Positions 11,113-21,155 of a DNA stretch of 61,356 bases are shown here, one piece after another (within the stretch, counting starts at the first letter, position 1; each line of letters begins with the position of its first letter). The translations under genes and the position numbers were made by a program. The stretch comes from Candidatus Flexicrinis proximus (GTDB taxonomy: Bacteria; Chloroflexota; Anaerolineae; Aggregatilineales; Phototrophicaceae). Location: the NCBI GenBank assembly GCA_016712885.1, contig JADJQF010000012.1, forward strand, positions 1 through 61,356. The letters are read 5' to 3'. Below the pieces are notes generated by a model. That model ran no database searches and was not told the origin of the DNA. It saw only the letters and a list, made by a program, of their open reading frames with translations.

Positions 11113-12973
11113 TCTGGGCGCCCTTGGGGTAAAGGAAGCTCAACCGTGTCCCGCGTCCCGGCACGCTGGCGATCCTGCACTCGATGTCAACCTTACGCGC
11201 CCGTTCCTTCATAATCGCCAGCCCCATGTGGTCGCCTGACACCGCTGCCATATCAAAACCTTGCCCATCGTCTTCGACGCGCACCTCAGTCTTGCTGGCA
11301 TCATTGATGACGCTGATGATGGCGTGAGTCGCCTTAGAGTGCTTCACGATATTGTTGAGAGCTTCCTGGAGTCATCCGGTCCCAGCCACTCTGCACTTCG
11401 GCCGGCAGCACAACTTTGTCAGGCTGTATCCGCAGTTGAATTTGCGTCTCGGTCCGGCTCTGAACAGTCCGAACCAGTTGGTTGAGCAGCATCCCGAAGT
11501 CCGTCTCGACCAGCGCATTCGTCCGCAGTTCAAGCAGCAGCGTCCGCATCTCCGCGAGCGCGCCTTTGGTCATTTTCGCCAGTTTGTCCAGCCCGCGATC
11601 GAGTGCAGGGCGGTCCAGATCCATCCGCTTGAGGCTCTCCGCCATCACGTTTGCTGAGAACAGCGTCTGGCTCACGGCATCATGCAGGTCGCGCGCCAGC
11701 CGTTCCCGTTCTTCGGCGGCAGCCCGTTCCTGGGCACGCTCGTGGTCCTGCGCGTTTCGGATCGCGGCAACAGCCTGCAGCGCGAACAGTTCCAGCCGTT
11801 GGGCATGGTCGACCGTAAAGTGTTCCGGCTTCACGCTAAAGAGATTAATGAATCCGATCACGGAATTCGCCGCCACCAGCGGCGTCCCCAGATACGACCG
11901 CAGTCCACTCTCCTTCGCCATCGGTGAAATCGTGGCATTGTTCAGGTCGGCCACCAGCAGCGATTTGCGGTTCGCGCTCATCCATGCCAGCTCCGGCGTT
12001 TCGTCGATCGTCATGCTTGACATCCGGAACTCGCGCTCATGCTCGGTCCCGACGTAGCTGACCACCCGCGTGTGCCCTTCTTCATCGAGCGTGATGGTCG
12101 CAATATCGTGCGTGATGACGTTCCGCGCCGCTTCCAGAATCCGGTTCAACACCTGGTCAATTTCCAGCGTACTGTTGATCGCCGCCGATGCGTCCAGTAG
12201 CGCTTCGGCCAGCACGCGCTGCTCATGTTCGATCTTCGCCGCGCGCTTGCGTTCGGTGATGTCGCTCACCGCGCCCAGCACCCCGTCGAGGCCGGCATAA
12301 TCGATATGTGAACACACGATCTCAAACCAACGCCGTTCGCCCCCGCGCGTCGCGAACTCCGTCTCCAGGCAGATCGGCTCGAACGTTTCGTTCAGCTTCT
12401 TCAGGATAGCCTCGGTCGGCGTCCCGAACAGCGTTGCGAATGGGATATCGGGCAGTTCGGCTTCCTCAAAGCCCGTGATCTGCCACAGCGTCGTATTCGG
12501 AAAACACCAGCTGTTCGTCGACTGCGATGAATACACCGATCGGCGTCGTACTCAGCACCCGCAGCAGCTGAGATCGCTGTCGCGCACTTTCCGCAGGCTG
12601 TCGTAATACCGCAGCGCGTACCGTACCGAACGTTCCAGCGTCGCCGCGCGCAGTTCTCCCTTGTCGATGTAATCGACCGCGCCGCTTCTCCATCGCCTGC
12701 AGATCGACCTCGCGGTTGCCGTGCCCCCGTCATCAGAATCATCGGCGTGTCGATCTTGCGTTCGTGAAGGTCGCGGATCAGCGCGATTCCGCTCTCGTCG
12801 CCCAGGCTGTAATCCACCAGCATGACGTCGAAGGTCTTCGAATTCACCAGTTTGAGCGCTTCTTGTGTATTACGGGCGTAGCTGAACTCGACATCGCGCA
12901 TCAGGGCACTCAGCTGATGCCGGATCAGGACATACTGGGATTCGGTGTCGTCAACAACAAGGAGATGTATCAA
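11105..12973 (-). CDS. Hybrid sensor kinase REC-PAS-GAF-HisKA_3-HATPase, frameshifted
   Basis: This is a cytoplasmic sensor kinase with an N-terminal receiver domain (MIHLLVVDDTESQYVLIRHQ, acceptor Asp in FDVMLVDYSLGDESG). A PAS domain follows (LWQITGFEEAELPDI and later DGVLGAVSDITERKRA). Next is a GAF domain (LDASAAINSTLEIDQVLNRI through LGTPLVAANSVIGFINLF). The HisKA_3 dimerisation box is RERLARDLHDAVSQTLFS, with the phospho-accepting His. The HATPase reads VRVEDDGQGFDMAAV and RGTRLSFLYPKGAQNE. No membrane segment is visible. Frame changes occur near 12700, 12500 and 11350. The REC domain at the N-terminus suggests input from another kinase, with output to the coupled NarL-type regulator downstream. 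Confidence 0.85.
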
Positions 12974-13163
12974 GGGAAAGACTCACGAGCCTACACATAC
13001 AATACGCGCTTAGCTCTGGATAAATCGTAATGCTGTAATTATAACCGCAATCATTAGCCGTTTCATAAGCGTTACGGGCCAAAATCGCAGAATATCTCTA
13101 GTATGGCTGAATTGTGCTCAATTGCACAACCTTCCCCATGCTGCTGCGCCCGAGAGAAAACAG

Positions 13164-13192
13164 GACGCCTGATACACAGGGCATCAGGCGTC
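13164..13192 (-). terminator. Rho-independent terminator of the pullulanase gene
   Basis: A perfect 10 bp inverted repeat (GACGCCTGAT / ATCAGGCGTC, 9 nt loop) lies 76 bp past the pullulanase stop. On the minus strand it is followed by CTGTTTTCTC, a short T-rich tract. Confidence 0.75.
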
Positions 13193-13267
13193 TTCTTGTA
13201 GCTTCCCGCACCTGCAATCCGCTACGGTCAAACTCCGGTCAGAGAGTCTCGCCGAAACCGCGCGCCG

Positions 13268-16200
13268 CTACTCCGGCAGGACGAACACCGCCGCCGTCAG
13301 CGCCGGCACGCTGAACGTCCCGCTTGCCGCATCGTAGGTCGCCGTGCTCACCACCGCGTCTACGCTGGCCTGCAGCGTCGGATGCAGGACGAAGGCGCTT
13401 CCCGCCAGGCTCGAATCCGTAAAGCTGTGCGCTTCGTCGCCGCCGTTGAAAACCACTACGATCTGCGCATACGCCGGATCCAGGTTCTCGCCCACCATAT
13501 CCGAAAGCCGCATCACCACCACGCCCGGAATCTGCTCCGGTCCGGAATTCGGGAACGACACTCGCGCCTGAATCTCCTCGGCGCTGTGCAGCCGAAACAG
13601 CGGTGAGCTGTAGCGCACCTGCAGCATTTCACGGAAGGCCAGCATATTCAGGATGATATCCTCGCTGCCCGGCCGGTATTCCGGATTGTTGAGGATCGGC
13701 CGCATCACGTCCCACTGCGAGCTGTTATCGCCCGACGGCGGCAGCCCTACGCCGAAGTTATTGCTCTGGTACGTCCAGTCGATTCGGTTGAACCAGTCGC
13801 CGCTGTTATAGCTGTTGCGGTCCATCGACTTGCTGCGCAGGATATCGCTCCCCGCCTGCATGAACGGGACACCCTGCGCGTACAGCGTAAAGCTCTGGCT
13901 CAGGATTTGCATCCGGACGATCTCGTCCATTGTTGTCCCCGGAGCGAGCCGGTACAGCATATTGTCGAACAGCGTTTCGTTGTCGTGCTTATCGACATAC
14001 ACGATATTCTCCTGCGGATCGAGCGTATACCCCGCCGGCGCCCCGTTATAGTCAATGTCTGCTCCGGTCACTTCCTCGCCCGTGCCAGCGACAAACCTGA
14101 AGTCGCGCAGGTTCCCCGCCAGCCCGACCTTCACGCGGTCTGCGAACAGCAGCGCGCGCTCAAGATCGGCGTTCAGGTCGTTGATGCCGTTCGGGTCGGT
14201 ATAGATGCCGTTGCCCAGCCCCTGCAGGTCGCGGTCGCCAAACGGGCTGCCGCCGCGCACCGCGTCGCGCAGGCGGTCGTTAAATACACCAATACCGGTT
14301 CCGCCGATATTGAGTTGGGTCGCGTTCACGCCGCGTACGTTGTCGGCGACTTCACCAAAATTCCAGCCTTCGCCGTAGATATAAACCTGTGAACCGTCCA
14401 CGCCGTCCTTCTCAATCGTCAGGCTGTCCAGCGCCTCACGCACGGCCACCATATCGGCCAGCATATGATGTCCCATCAGATCGAACCGGAACCCGTCAAT
14501 CTTGTACTGCACGGCATTCAGCACGATCGTATCGACCATCAGCCGCCGCATCATAGCGTGTTCGGTCGCCGTATTCTCGCAGCACGTCGATCGTGTCACA
14601 TTGCCCGACGCATCCAGCCGGTGGTAATAGCCGGGCACCACTTTGTCCAGTACGCTGCGCGTCCCCTGTCCGCTCGAATTGGTGTGGTTGAACACCACAT
14701 CCTGCACGACCCGCAGCCCGGCCCGGTTGATGGCCTGTACCATCGCGCGGTATTCGACTATCCGCGCCGTTCCGTTCGCGCTGCTCGCGTAGCTGCCTTC
14801 CGGCGTCATGTAGTGGTAGGGATCATAGCCCCAGTTGAAGCCGTCCAGATCGCGGATCGGCTCCAATTCCGCCTGCTGTTGGTCGCTGTCCGCCGGCAGT
14901 GAGGCCAGCAGCGCGGTGTCCGGTTCGAAGTGCCGCGCGCGGTTCTCGTTGATCGTGGCCAGGTCGAAGCTGGGCAGCAGTTGCAGGTGCGTCAGTCCCG
15001 CGTCCGCCAACGCGCCGAGGTGCAGCATCCCGTTGCTGTCGCTGACCGTGAACGCGCCGTAGGTGCCGCGCAGGTCTTGCGGCACGCTCTCGTCAAACAC
15101 GCTGAAGTCGCGGATATGCAGTTCGTAAACCGTGATGTCCTCGAACGCATCGCCGTACTCCGGCTTTTCCAGCGTCAGCCACCCATCCGGCATCAGTTCG
15201 GTGCTGTTCAGGTCCACGATTTGGCTGTGCCGGCTGTTTTGCGACAGGTTGACCGAGTACGGGTCCGTGACCTGATTGTCGACCATTGCCATCTCGCTGG
15301 GCGCGAACACCCGTACATTATAAGTATAGTACTGCCCGGTCCACCCAGCCTCGCCCGTCACGCTCCAGGTGCCTGACACATCGTCACGCGCCATCTCGAC
15401 AACCGACGGCTCTGTGCCTGCCGACGCATCCGTGAACAGGTTCAGGGAAACCGTCTGTGCCGTCGGTGCCCAGACCGTGAGCGTCGGCACGCCATCTGCG
15501 AAAGTCACCCCAAGCGGTCCGTCGTATGTGTACAGGTCATCCAGCACACCGGCGATTTGCAGTCCGCTGATGTCCGCCAGTGCGTCGCCGTTGAACACCG
15601 CAATCGCAAACTGCCCGCGCAGGATGTCCGCCGTTTCCGCCAGCGCGTCCGCGCCCAACGTAAACGCCGAGTAACTCGCCAGGTGCGGGAACTTGGCCGC
15701 CGCGCTTTCCGGCAGTCCTGCTGCGCTCACACTCAGATCGTACATCTCGAAGTTGCCGCCGAGTCCAAATAGCGTCAGTTCGATCTCTGCGTCTGGGCTG
15801 TAGAGCAGCTTATAGCTCAGGTCGCTATCGGCCTCAACATCCCACGCGATCGTGTCCGCAGATACCCAATGAGCCCGGCGTTCCTTCAGGTTCCCGGCGG
15901 AGATACTGGCGCCGCCCGCCGAAATCACCATCACGCCCAGGCCAGAGTCGTACGTGAAGCTGATCGTCTCGCCGTCCGCCGGTACGTTGAAATTGATGTT
16001 TTCGGCGCCCTCGCCGACCTCACGCCCGACCGCAGCCTGTGCCTCGTAATCCCCGGCCGGCAGGGTGTTCGTAGACAAGCTGTAAATGCCGTCGCCATCC
16101 ACGTCCTGCAGCCACGACAGCATACAATCCGCCGCCCAGTCGCTCGGGCAGCCTAGTTCGTCCTGGTAGCTCCCCGGCGCCGTCACGATCTGATGGCGCA

Positions 16201-16944
16201 CGTCGTCCAGGATCCAGTGCGTCTCAGGCGAATAGATAAACGTAACTGCCGTATCTTCTGACAGGTTCAGCGCGATATTCGCACCGCCCGCATCGGCCGT
16301 ACCGCCATAGTTCTCACCCCAGCCGCCGTCGATCGCCACTTTGTATTCGTAGCTGCCGGCCGTGATCTGATGCGTGCGCTCGAAGATCCCGAACGCCTCG
16401 ACATACGTCAGCGCGCTGGCTTCGCATTCCGGCTGCCACTCGCCAGGGCATCCTAACTGCGGCTGGATCGTCCCGGGAACATTGACCATCGTCGGGATCA
16501 CCACTGCCGTCTGTGCGGGTTCGTCCGGAACCTCAAGCGCTCCGTTGACGCTGTCCGTCACCAGACCCGTCACGTGGTCGTACGTAAACGCCACCAGCAT
16601 ATCCTCGCTGAGACTCAGGGCGAAGTTCGGCCCGTTCGGCTCGCCGCCCGCTCCGTAATTCCGCTCCCACGCGCCATCCAGCGCGACCTTATATTCGTAG
16701 TTTCCGGCCGGGATGTCGAACGACCCTTCCCACACTCCGCTGTCCACGTTCTTCGTCAGCGCTGCTGCCTCTCGCACTCCGGCTGCCACTCGCCGGGGCA
16801 CCCGATCGCATCCTGGAACGTCCCTGGCAGCGTCACCAGTTCCGGCTCAGGAAACCCGTCCTTGTTCTCCTGTGCCACCACGCCGCCGACCACCAGCACC
16901 GCGAAAATCCCGAATAGTCCTAAGGCTTTCCACACGGACTTCAT
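13268..16944 (-). CDS. pulA: Secreted type I pullulanase with three N-terminal X25-like modules
   Basis: This is a GH13 debranching enzyme that hydrolyses alpha-1,6 bonds in pullulan, starch or glycogen. ATG at 16944 follows GAGGAG and encodes a signal peptide (MKSVWKALGLFGIFAVLVVG, cleavage near VVAQ). Three repeated modules follow, with signatures IGCPGEWQPECE, LGCPGEWQPECE and LGCPSDWAADC, as in the X25 modules of pullulanases. A CBM48/N-domain follows (TFADGVPTLTVWAPTAQTVS). Catalytic motifs are NWGYDPYHYMTPEGSY (type I pullulanase motif), VVQDVVFNH, DGFRFDLMGHHM (nucleophile Asp), YGEGWNFGE (acid/base Glu) and YVDKHDNE. The only break is near 16770, where an extra AG after GAGTGCGAG shifts the frame. 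Comparison with the second module shows the intended CEAAALT. Total length is about 1225 residues. Confidence 0.92.
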
Positions 16945-17109
16945 TTTTCCACTCCTCAATAACGTTCCACCTGCTTTCATATGCGGATTATATAGCAGCA
17001 TCCTCGCCAAACCCCGTTTTCCAGAGCCTGTAACGCACTTTTGATGGGGTTCTGCCCCAAATCCGAGACATCTCGCACAGTGATTTTGTGGCGCAAGCGC
17101 CGCAGGATC

Positions 17110-17168
17110 GCAGATGAGCGGTCGAGGGGCGCAAGTCCCTCGCGAAGGTGTAGAGCCGCTGCCTTCAC
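17110..17168 (+). repeat. Dispersed two-hairpin element, copy A
   Basis: The first stem pairs CGAGGG (17123-17128) with CCCTCG (17137-17142). A weaker second stem pairs GAAGG (17144-17148) with CCTTC (17162-17166). The copy aligns without gaps over 60 nt with the reverse complement of the copy at 52031-52090. Confidence 0.7.
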
Positions 17169-17271
17169 AACCTACAGCCATAAATCGAAGTTCAACCCAA
17201 TGCACGCCTAGGCTGCGCTCAGTGTGCTCCGCCACGCACGTCTGTACGAGTAGAAACAACGTGTTTTGTAG

Positions 17272-17291
17272 GGGCGCCATACATGGCGCCC
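17272..17291. repeat. Palindromic GC-rich hairpin
   Basis: A perfect 9 bp inverted repeat (GGGCGCCAT / ATGGCGCCC) with a 2 nt spacer lies in the same intergenic region. It is preceded by TTTTGTAGG. No second copy was found in the window. Confidence 0.5.
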
Positions 17292-17410
17292 GTTGGATGA
17301 TAAACAGCCACTGGCTTAGGGACATAACAGCCTTAAGAAGACGTCTGGCTTTGTTTCACTCGGGTCCGAACAGCACTAACTTTGTGACATATATCGCCGC
17401 CTAACGTGAC

Positions 17411-17825
17411 ATGCGGCAGCACCAATCGCCCCGACCTGGGGATACTCGGTTCAGGTCGAACTCCTCAATTCCGGTAAACTCGAGAGTCCCTCTGGCCATC
17501 CCATCAGATAATGAGTTGGCGCTCCTGCACGACCACATCTGCCAGGCACTAAGCGATCCCCGCCGCATACAGATCATGTATGCCCTCAACGAATCGCGCC
17601 GCCACGTCTCGGCCATCGCCGACGCGCTGGGGATCCCGCAGCCCGCCGTCTCCCGCCATCTCGCCGTCCTTGCGCCAGCGCGGGCTGGTCTCGGCAGGGC
17701 GCGAGGGTGCCGCAGTGTTCTACTACTTGGCGGATCCGCACATCATTCAAATCCTGGACATGATGCGCCAGCTCCTGCGCGACACCATGGATCGCCAGGC
17801 CGGGTCTCTCGTCAGCCAGGAGTAA
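17411..17825 (+). CDS. ArsR-family HTH transcriptional regulator, one frameshift
   Basis: This is a winged-helix repressor of the ArsR/SmtB superfamily. Core sequence: LLHDHICQALSDPRRIQIMY, then VSAIADALGIPQPAVSRHLA (recognition helix). The frame breaks after HLAVL near 17670, then continues RQRGLVSAGREGAAVFYYLA and IIQILDMMRQLLRDTM in the other frame to a stop at 17825. No metal-binding ELCVCDL-type motif is present, so an arsenic or metal sensing role is not supported. The true start is uncertain; TTG at 17516, just before LALLHDH, is possible. It precedes the thioredoxin-VKOR gene by about 140 bp and may regulate it. Confidence 0.8.
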
Positions 17826-17966
17826 CTCGCCCGGTCGCGTCAAAACCACACGCCTTCTGTCTCTATGACATCCATCCTATCCGATGGGTGCCTAACGATA
17901 ATGTCCTGCTCCCGCGCCGCGGGTTAAAGTGGGGCTATGCCGTATTGTAACTTTGGAGAGGCTGTT

Positions 17967-19193
17967 ATGAGCCGTTCGTTACGAATCCTACTCGCGCTCG
18001 TCTTCGTGCTGTCCTGTCTGCTCGTGCCGGTCTCCAGTGCCCAGCAGCCCGTCGTCCACGGGGTCTTTTTCTTCTCCCCATCCTGCCCCCACTGCCATGA
18101 AGTCATGACCAACTTTTGGCCGCAGGTCGAGGCGCAGTTCGGCAATCAGCTCCACGTCCTGTTCGTTGACATCACTCAGCCTGAAGGCAACCAGATCATG
18201 TCCGATGCGCGAGCCACCCTGCGCATCGCCGAGACCGGCGTCCCGATGCTGATCATCGGTCGCGAAGTCCTGGTCGGGTCTATTGACATACCTGCCCACA
18301 CGGCAGAGATCGTCCAGGCGGGTCTTGATGCAGGCGGCATCCCCCTCCCGCGCATCAGCGGGATTGAGCAGGTCTACCAGCGCGCCGTTGCCGATGCCGC
18401 CGCCGTTCAGGCAGGATCGTTGCAGCCGCAGTCCGCCGCGACCCTCGGCGTCGTCGCCCCCGTCTCCCTCTTCGAACGTCTGATCAACGATCCTATCGCC
18501 AATACCTTGGCGCTTGTCGTCCTGGGGCTGCTCCTGTTTAGTCTGGGGGCGCTCGTCTATGCCAACCTCATCGAGCGCAGCCTCCTGAACATGAAACTCG
18601 CCCAGCGCATGCTCCTGCTTCTGGCAATCCTCGGTGCGGGCATGTCTGTCTCCCTGCTCTCCGGGTGGGACAACCGGCCCGCTATCCTCGCGCTGGCCGC
18701 CGGTGAACTGATCACCTTTGTGGTCATCATTGTCGCCATCGCCGCCAAGCCGGGCATCCATGCCCTTCCGCGCTGGCTCGTGCCGCTCGCCGCGGTCGCG
18801 GGCTTTGCCGTCGCCGGTTATCTCGCCTATGTCGAACTTTCGCTCTCCGATGCCGTGTGCGGGCTGGTCGGCAACTGCAATGCCGTTCAGCAAAGCGCCT
18901 ACGCCCAGTTTGCCGGCATCCCCATCGGCGTTCTCGGTCTGATCGGCTATTCCGCCATCGCCGCGGTCTGGTTCATCGACAAAGCCAAACGCCCCTGGGC
19001 ACACCGTGCCCTCACCTATATGGCTATCTTCGGCGTCGTGTTCTCGGCCTATCTGACCTTCCTTGAGCCATTTGTCATCGGCGCGAGCTGCTTCTGGTGC
19101 CTGACCAGCGCCGTCTGGATGCTGACCATCCTCTGGTTGGTCGTCGGTCAGGATGTCCTTGCCCAGCCGATCCGCAAGTTTGTCCGCAAGTAA
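17967..19193 (+). CDS. Thioredoxin-like domain fused to vitamin K epoxide reductase (VKOR)
   Basis: This is a membrane thiol oxidation protein that would make disulfides in exported proteins. ATG at 17967 follows GGAGAG. A signal peptide (SLRILLALVFVLSCLLVPVS) precedes a thioredoxin-like domain with redox motif FFSPSCPHCHEV (residues about 34-45) and cis-Pro in TGVPMLIIG. The C-terminal half (from about residue 170) has five or so membrane helices. VKOR hallmarks are the loop DAVCGLVGNCNAVQQS, followed by GIPIGVLGLIGYSAI, and the active-site CxxC in GASCFWCLTSAVW. Bacterial VKOR is usually fused to thioredoxin at the C-terminus. Here the thioredoxin is N-terminal and exported, as expected for a partner outside the membrane. 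The frame is intact. Confidence 0.9.
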   Translation: MSRSLRILLALVFVLSCLLVPVSSAQQPVVHGVFFFSPSCPHCHEVMTNFWPQVEAQFGNQLHVLFVDITQPEGNQIMSDARATLRIAETGVPMLIIGREVLVGSIDIPAHTAEIVQAGLDAGGIPLPRISGIEQVYQRAVADAAAVQAGSLQPQSAATLGVVAPVSLFERLINDPIANTLALVVLGLLLFSLGALVYANLIERSLLNMKLAQRMLLLLAILGAGMSVSLLSGWDNRPAILALAAGELITFVVIIVAIAAKPGIHALPRWLVPLAAVAGFAVAGYLAYVELSLSDAVCGLVGNCNAVQQSAYAQFAGIPIGVLGLIGYSAIAAVWFIDKAKRPWAHRALTYMAIFGVVFSAYLTFLEPFVIGASCFWCLTSAVWMLTILWLVVGQDVLAQPIRKFVRK

Positions 19194-19323
19194 CCTCCGT
19201 CGGCTGATCTGCGCACTCCAACCAGGCGGCGCCATCTTCTCCCATCTGTGCGAGAAGCGTGAGCGCCGCTTCGATTCGCGTTACAATCCGCGCTCTTTGC
19301 CGTCGCCTTGTGGAGAATCGTGA

Positions 19324-20067
19324 ATGAGCGCAGCGCATCCGCGCTATGTTGCCATGTGGTCGGGTCCACGCAATATCTCGACAGCCATGCTCCGCTCGTG
19401 GGGCAGCCGTGCCGATACGGCGGTCATCGACGAGCCATTCTATGCCCACTACCTCGCCCATTCGCGCTTTCGCGATCAGCACCCCGGCGCCGACGAGATC
19501 GTCGCCGCCTACCAGACCGACTGGCAAGCGGTCGCCGCGGCGCTCACCGGTCCCATCCCGGCCGGCAAATCCATCTACTATCAGAAGCACATGACCCACC
19601 ACATGCTCGATCATATCGACCTGGACTGGACCGACGCGCTCACCAACTGCTTCCTCATCCGCGAGCCGGGCGAAATGCTCATCTCCTATACCAAAGTCAT
19701 TTCCGATCCCGCGCTCGAACAGACCGGTCTTCCGCGCCAGCTCGAACTCTTCGAGCGTTCCCGCCGCGTCACCGGCAAAATCCCCCCGGTGATCGATGCC
19801 TCTGATGTGCTGCAGGACCCGCGCCGAATCCTTTCGCTGCTCTGCGATGCCATCGCCATCCCTTTCGACGAGGCGATGCTTTCGTGGCCCGCCGGCAAAC
19901 GCGCAACGGACGGCATCTGGGCGAAATATTGGTATGCCGCGGTTGAGAGCTCTACTTGCTTCGCGCCCTATCAACCCCGCACCGAGCCGGTCCCTGAGAA
20001 CCTGCGCGGCCTGCTCGCATCCTGCACTGAGATTTACGAGACTTTGTATCAGCATCGCTTGAGGTGA
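19324..20067 (+). CDS. Sulfotransferase-like P-loop protein, partner of the adjacent aminotransferase
   Basis: The 247-residue soluble protein starts MSAAHPRYVAMWSGPRNIST. WSGPRNIST is the PAPS/P-loop-like motif seen in a divergent sulfotransferase-like family. Other landmarks are YQKHMTHHMLDHIDL and NCFLIREPGEMLISYTKV. It ends 4 bp before the aminotransferase gene, so the two are cotranscribed. In Arabidopsis the proteins annotated as branched-chain aminotransferase-like 1-3 are, to my recollection, fusions of these two modules, which supports a functional link. The reaction is unknown, and sulfonation has not been shown for this branch as far as I know. Confidence 0.75.
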   Translation: MSAAHPRYVAMWSGPRNISTAMLRSWGSRADTAVIDEPFYAHYLAHSRFRDQHPGADEIVAAYQTDWQAVAAALTGPIPAGKSIYYQKHMTHHMLDHIDLDWTDALTNCFLIREPGEMLISYTKVISDPALEQTGLPRQLELFERSRRVTGKIPPVIDASDVLQDPRRILSLLCDAIAIPFDEAMLSWPAGKRATDGIWAKYWYAAVESSTCFAPYQPRTEPVPENLRGLLASCTEIYETLYQHRLR

Positions 20068-20071
20068 CCCC

Positions 20072-20972
20072 GTGAAACAGCAGTTTTTCGAACAGAACCG
20101 CGACCTGATCGTGAACATCAACGGTAATCTTGTCCACCGCGATCAGGCCGGCATCAGCCCCTTCGACTCGTCCGTCCAGAACGGCGACGCAGTGTGGGAG
20201 GGTCTCCGGCTCTATAGCGGCCGCATCTTCAAGCTCAACGAACATCTCGACCGCTTACGCGACTCGGCCATAGCGCTGGCCTACGCCGATATCCCCACCC
20301 GCGATCACATCACCGCCGAACTCCGCAAGACCTCCGCCGCCAATAACATGACCGATGGCGTCCATGTCCGCCTCACGCTCTCCCGTGGCGTCAAATACAC
20401 CAGTGGCATGGACCCACGCCTTAACACCGCCGGCTCCACCCTGATCATCCTGCCTGAACACAAACCGCCGGTCTACGACAAATCCGGCCTCAACCTGATC
20501 ACCTGCAGCATTCGCCGCATCCCGCCCGAATGCCTCGATCAGAAGATCCATTCCTGCAACATGCTCAATTCGATCCTCGCCAAACTGCAAGCCAACGAAG
20601 CCGGCGCCGACGACGCGCTCATGCTCGATATTCGCGGCTTCGTCGCCGAGACCAACGCCACCCATCTCTTCATCGTCAAGCATGGCGTCGTCTCAACCCC
20701 GACCGCCGGCTCGTGCCCCGAAGGTATCACCCGTGCCACCGTCCTCGACCTGTGCCGCGCGCATGCCATCCCGCATGAGGTCCGTGATATCACCCTTTAC
20801 GAGGTTCACACCGCCGACGAAGTCTTCTGCACCGGCACCATGGGCGAGCTTGCCCCGGTCACCCGCGTCGACGGCCGCACCATCGGCTCCGGGAGTCCTC
20901 GGCCCCATGACCGCGCGCCTCAGCGATCTCTACGCCGAGCTCACCCGCACCGAAGGCGTCCAAATCGTCTGA
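20072..20972 (+). CDS. Class IV (fold type IV) aminotransferase, BCAT/D-amino acid transaminase-like, one frameshift
   Basis: This is a PLP enzyme of the IlvE/Dat superfamily. It has SVQNGDAVWEGLRLYSGRIF near residue 30. The catalytic Lys lies in CLDQKIHSCNMLNSILAKLQ near residue 155. PLP-binding sequence is FVAETNATHLFIVKHGVVST, then GSCPEGITRATVLDLC and EVFCTGTMGELAPVTRVDGR. One shift near 20893 moves the last part (VLGPMTARLSDLYAEL) into the next frame, stopping at 20972. The K-IHSCNML context is closer to D-amino acid/lyase members than to classical IlvE, so branched-chain specificity should not be assumed. Confidence 0.85.
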
Positions 20973-21034
20973 AGCGCGTTCGATGCACTCTCATTTGTCT
21001 TCTCTACCGAGGTACGCTCGCCTACACCTCGAAC

Positions 21035-21068
21035 TGCGACTTGATGGCGCCAGCGCCATCAAGTCGCA
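21035..21068. terminator. Long perfect hairpin after the aminotransferase gene
   Basis: Two 16 nt arms (21035-21050 and 21053-21068) are exact reverse complements around CA. The hairpin sits between convergent genes, 62 bp past the aminotransferase stop. No strong T tract follows on either strand, so termination is probable but not certain. Confidence 0.55.
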
Positions 21069-21074
21069 AATAAG

Positions 21075-21126
21075 GGAGGTCTGGAGGGTGTCAACCCTCC
21101 AGCGGAGGTGTGGAGGCAGCGCCTCC
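21075..21126 (+). repeat. Dispersed two-hairpin element, copy B
   Basis: Stem 1 is CTGGAGGGT (21081-21089) / ACCCTCCAG (21094-21102) with loop GTCA. Stem 2 is GGAGGC (21112-21117) / GCCTCC (21121-21126) with loop AGC. Spacing and loops match copy C at 28190 although the stems differ in sequence. Confidence 0.8.
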
Positions 21127-21155
21127 TGCTTTATAAGCTCCTGAGGTTCGTGCGC

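Larger units (their letters stand above)
16945..17410. other. Divergent intergenic region with repeats
   Basis: This 466 bp gap between the pullulanase and the ArsR-type gene holds no convincing reading frame. It contains one copy of the dispersed two-hairpin element (17110-17168) and a separate GC-rich hairpin (17272-17291). The pullulanase ribosome binding site (GAGGAG on the minus strand) lies just upstream of 16944. Confidence 0.6.

Noticed and set aside
13344..16658. Long plus-strand open frames opposite the pullulanase, and similar long antisense frames opposite pepF and the VKOR gene
   Set aside because: They are shadows of high-GC codon bias. None carries recognisable motifs, while the opposite strand has complete catalytic signatures.
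17411..17825. Arsenic-resistance regulator role for the ArsR-family protein
   Set aside because: The metal-binding Cys motif of ArsR/SmtB sensors is absent and no ars genes are nearby.
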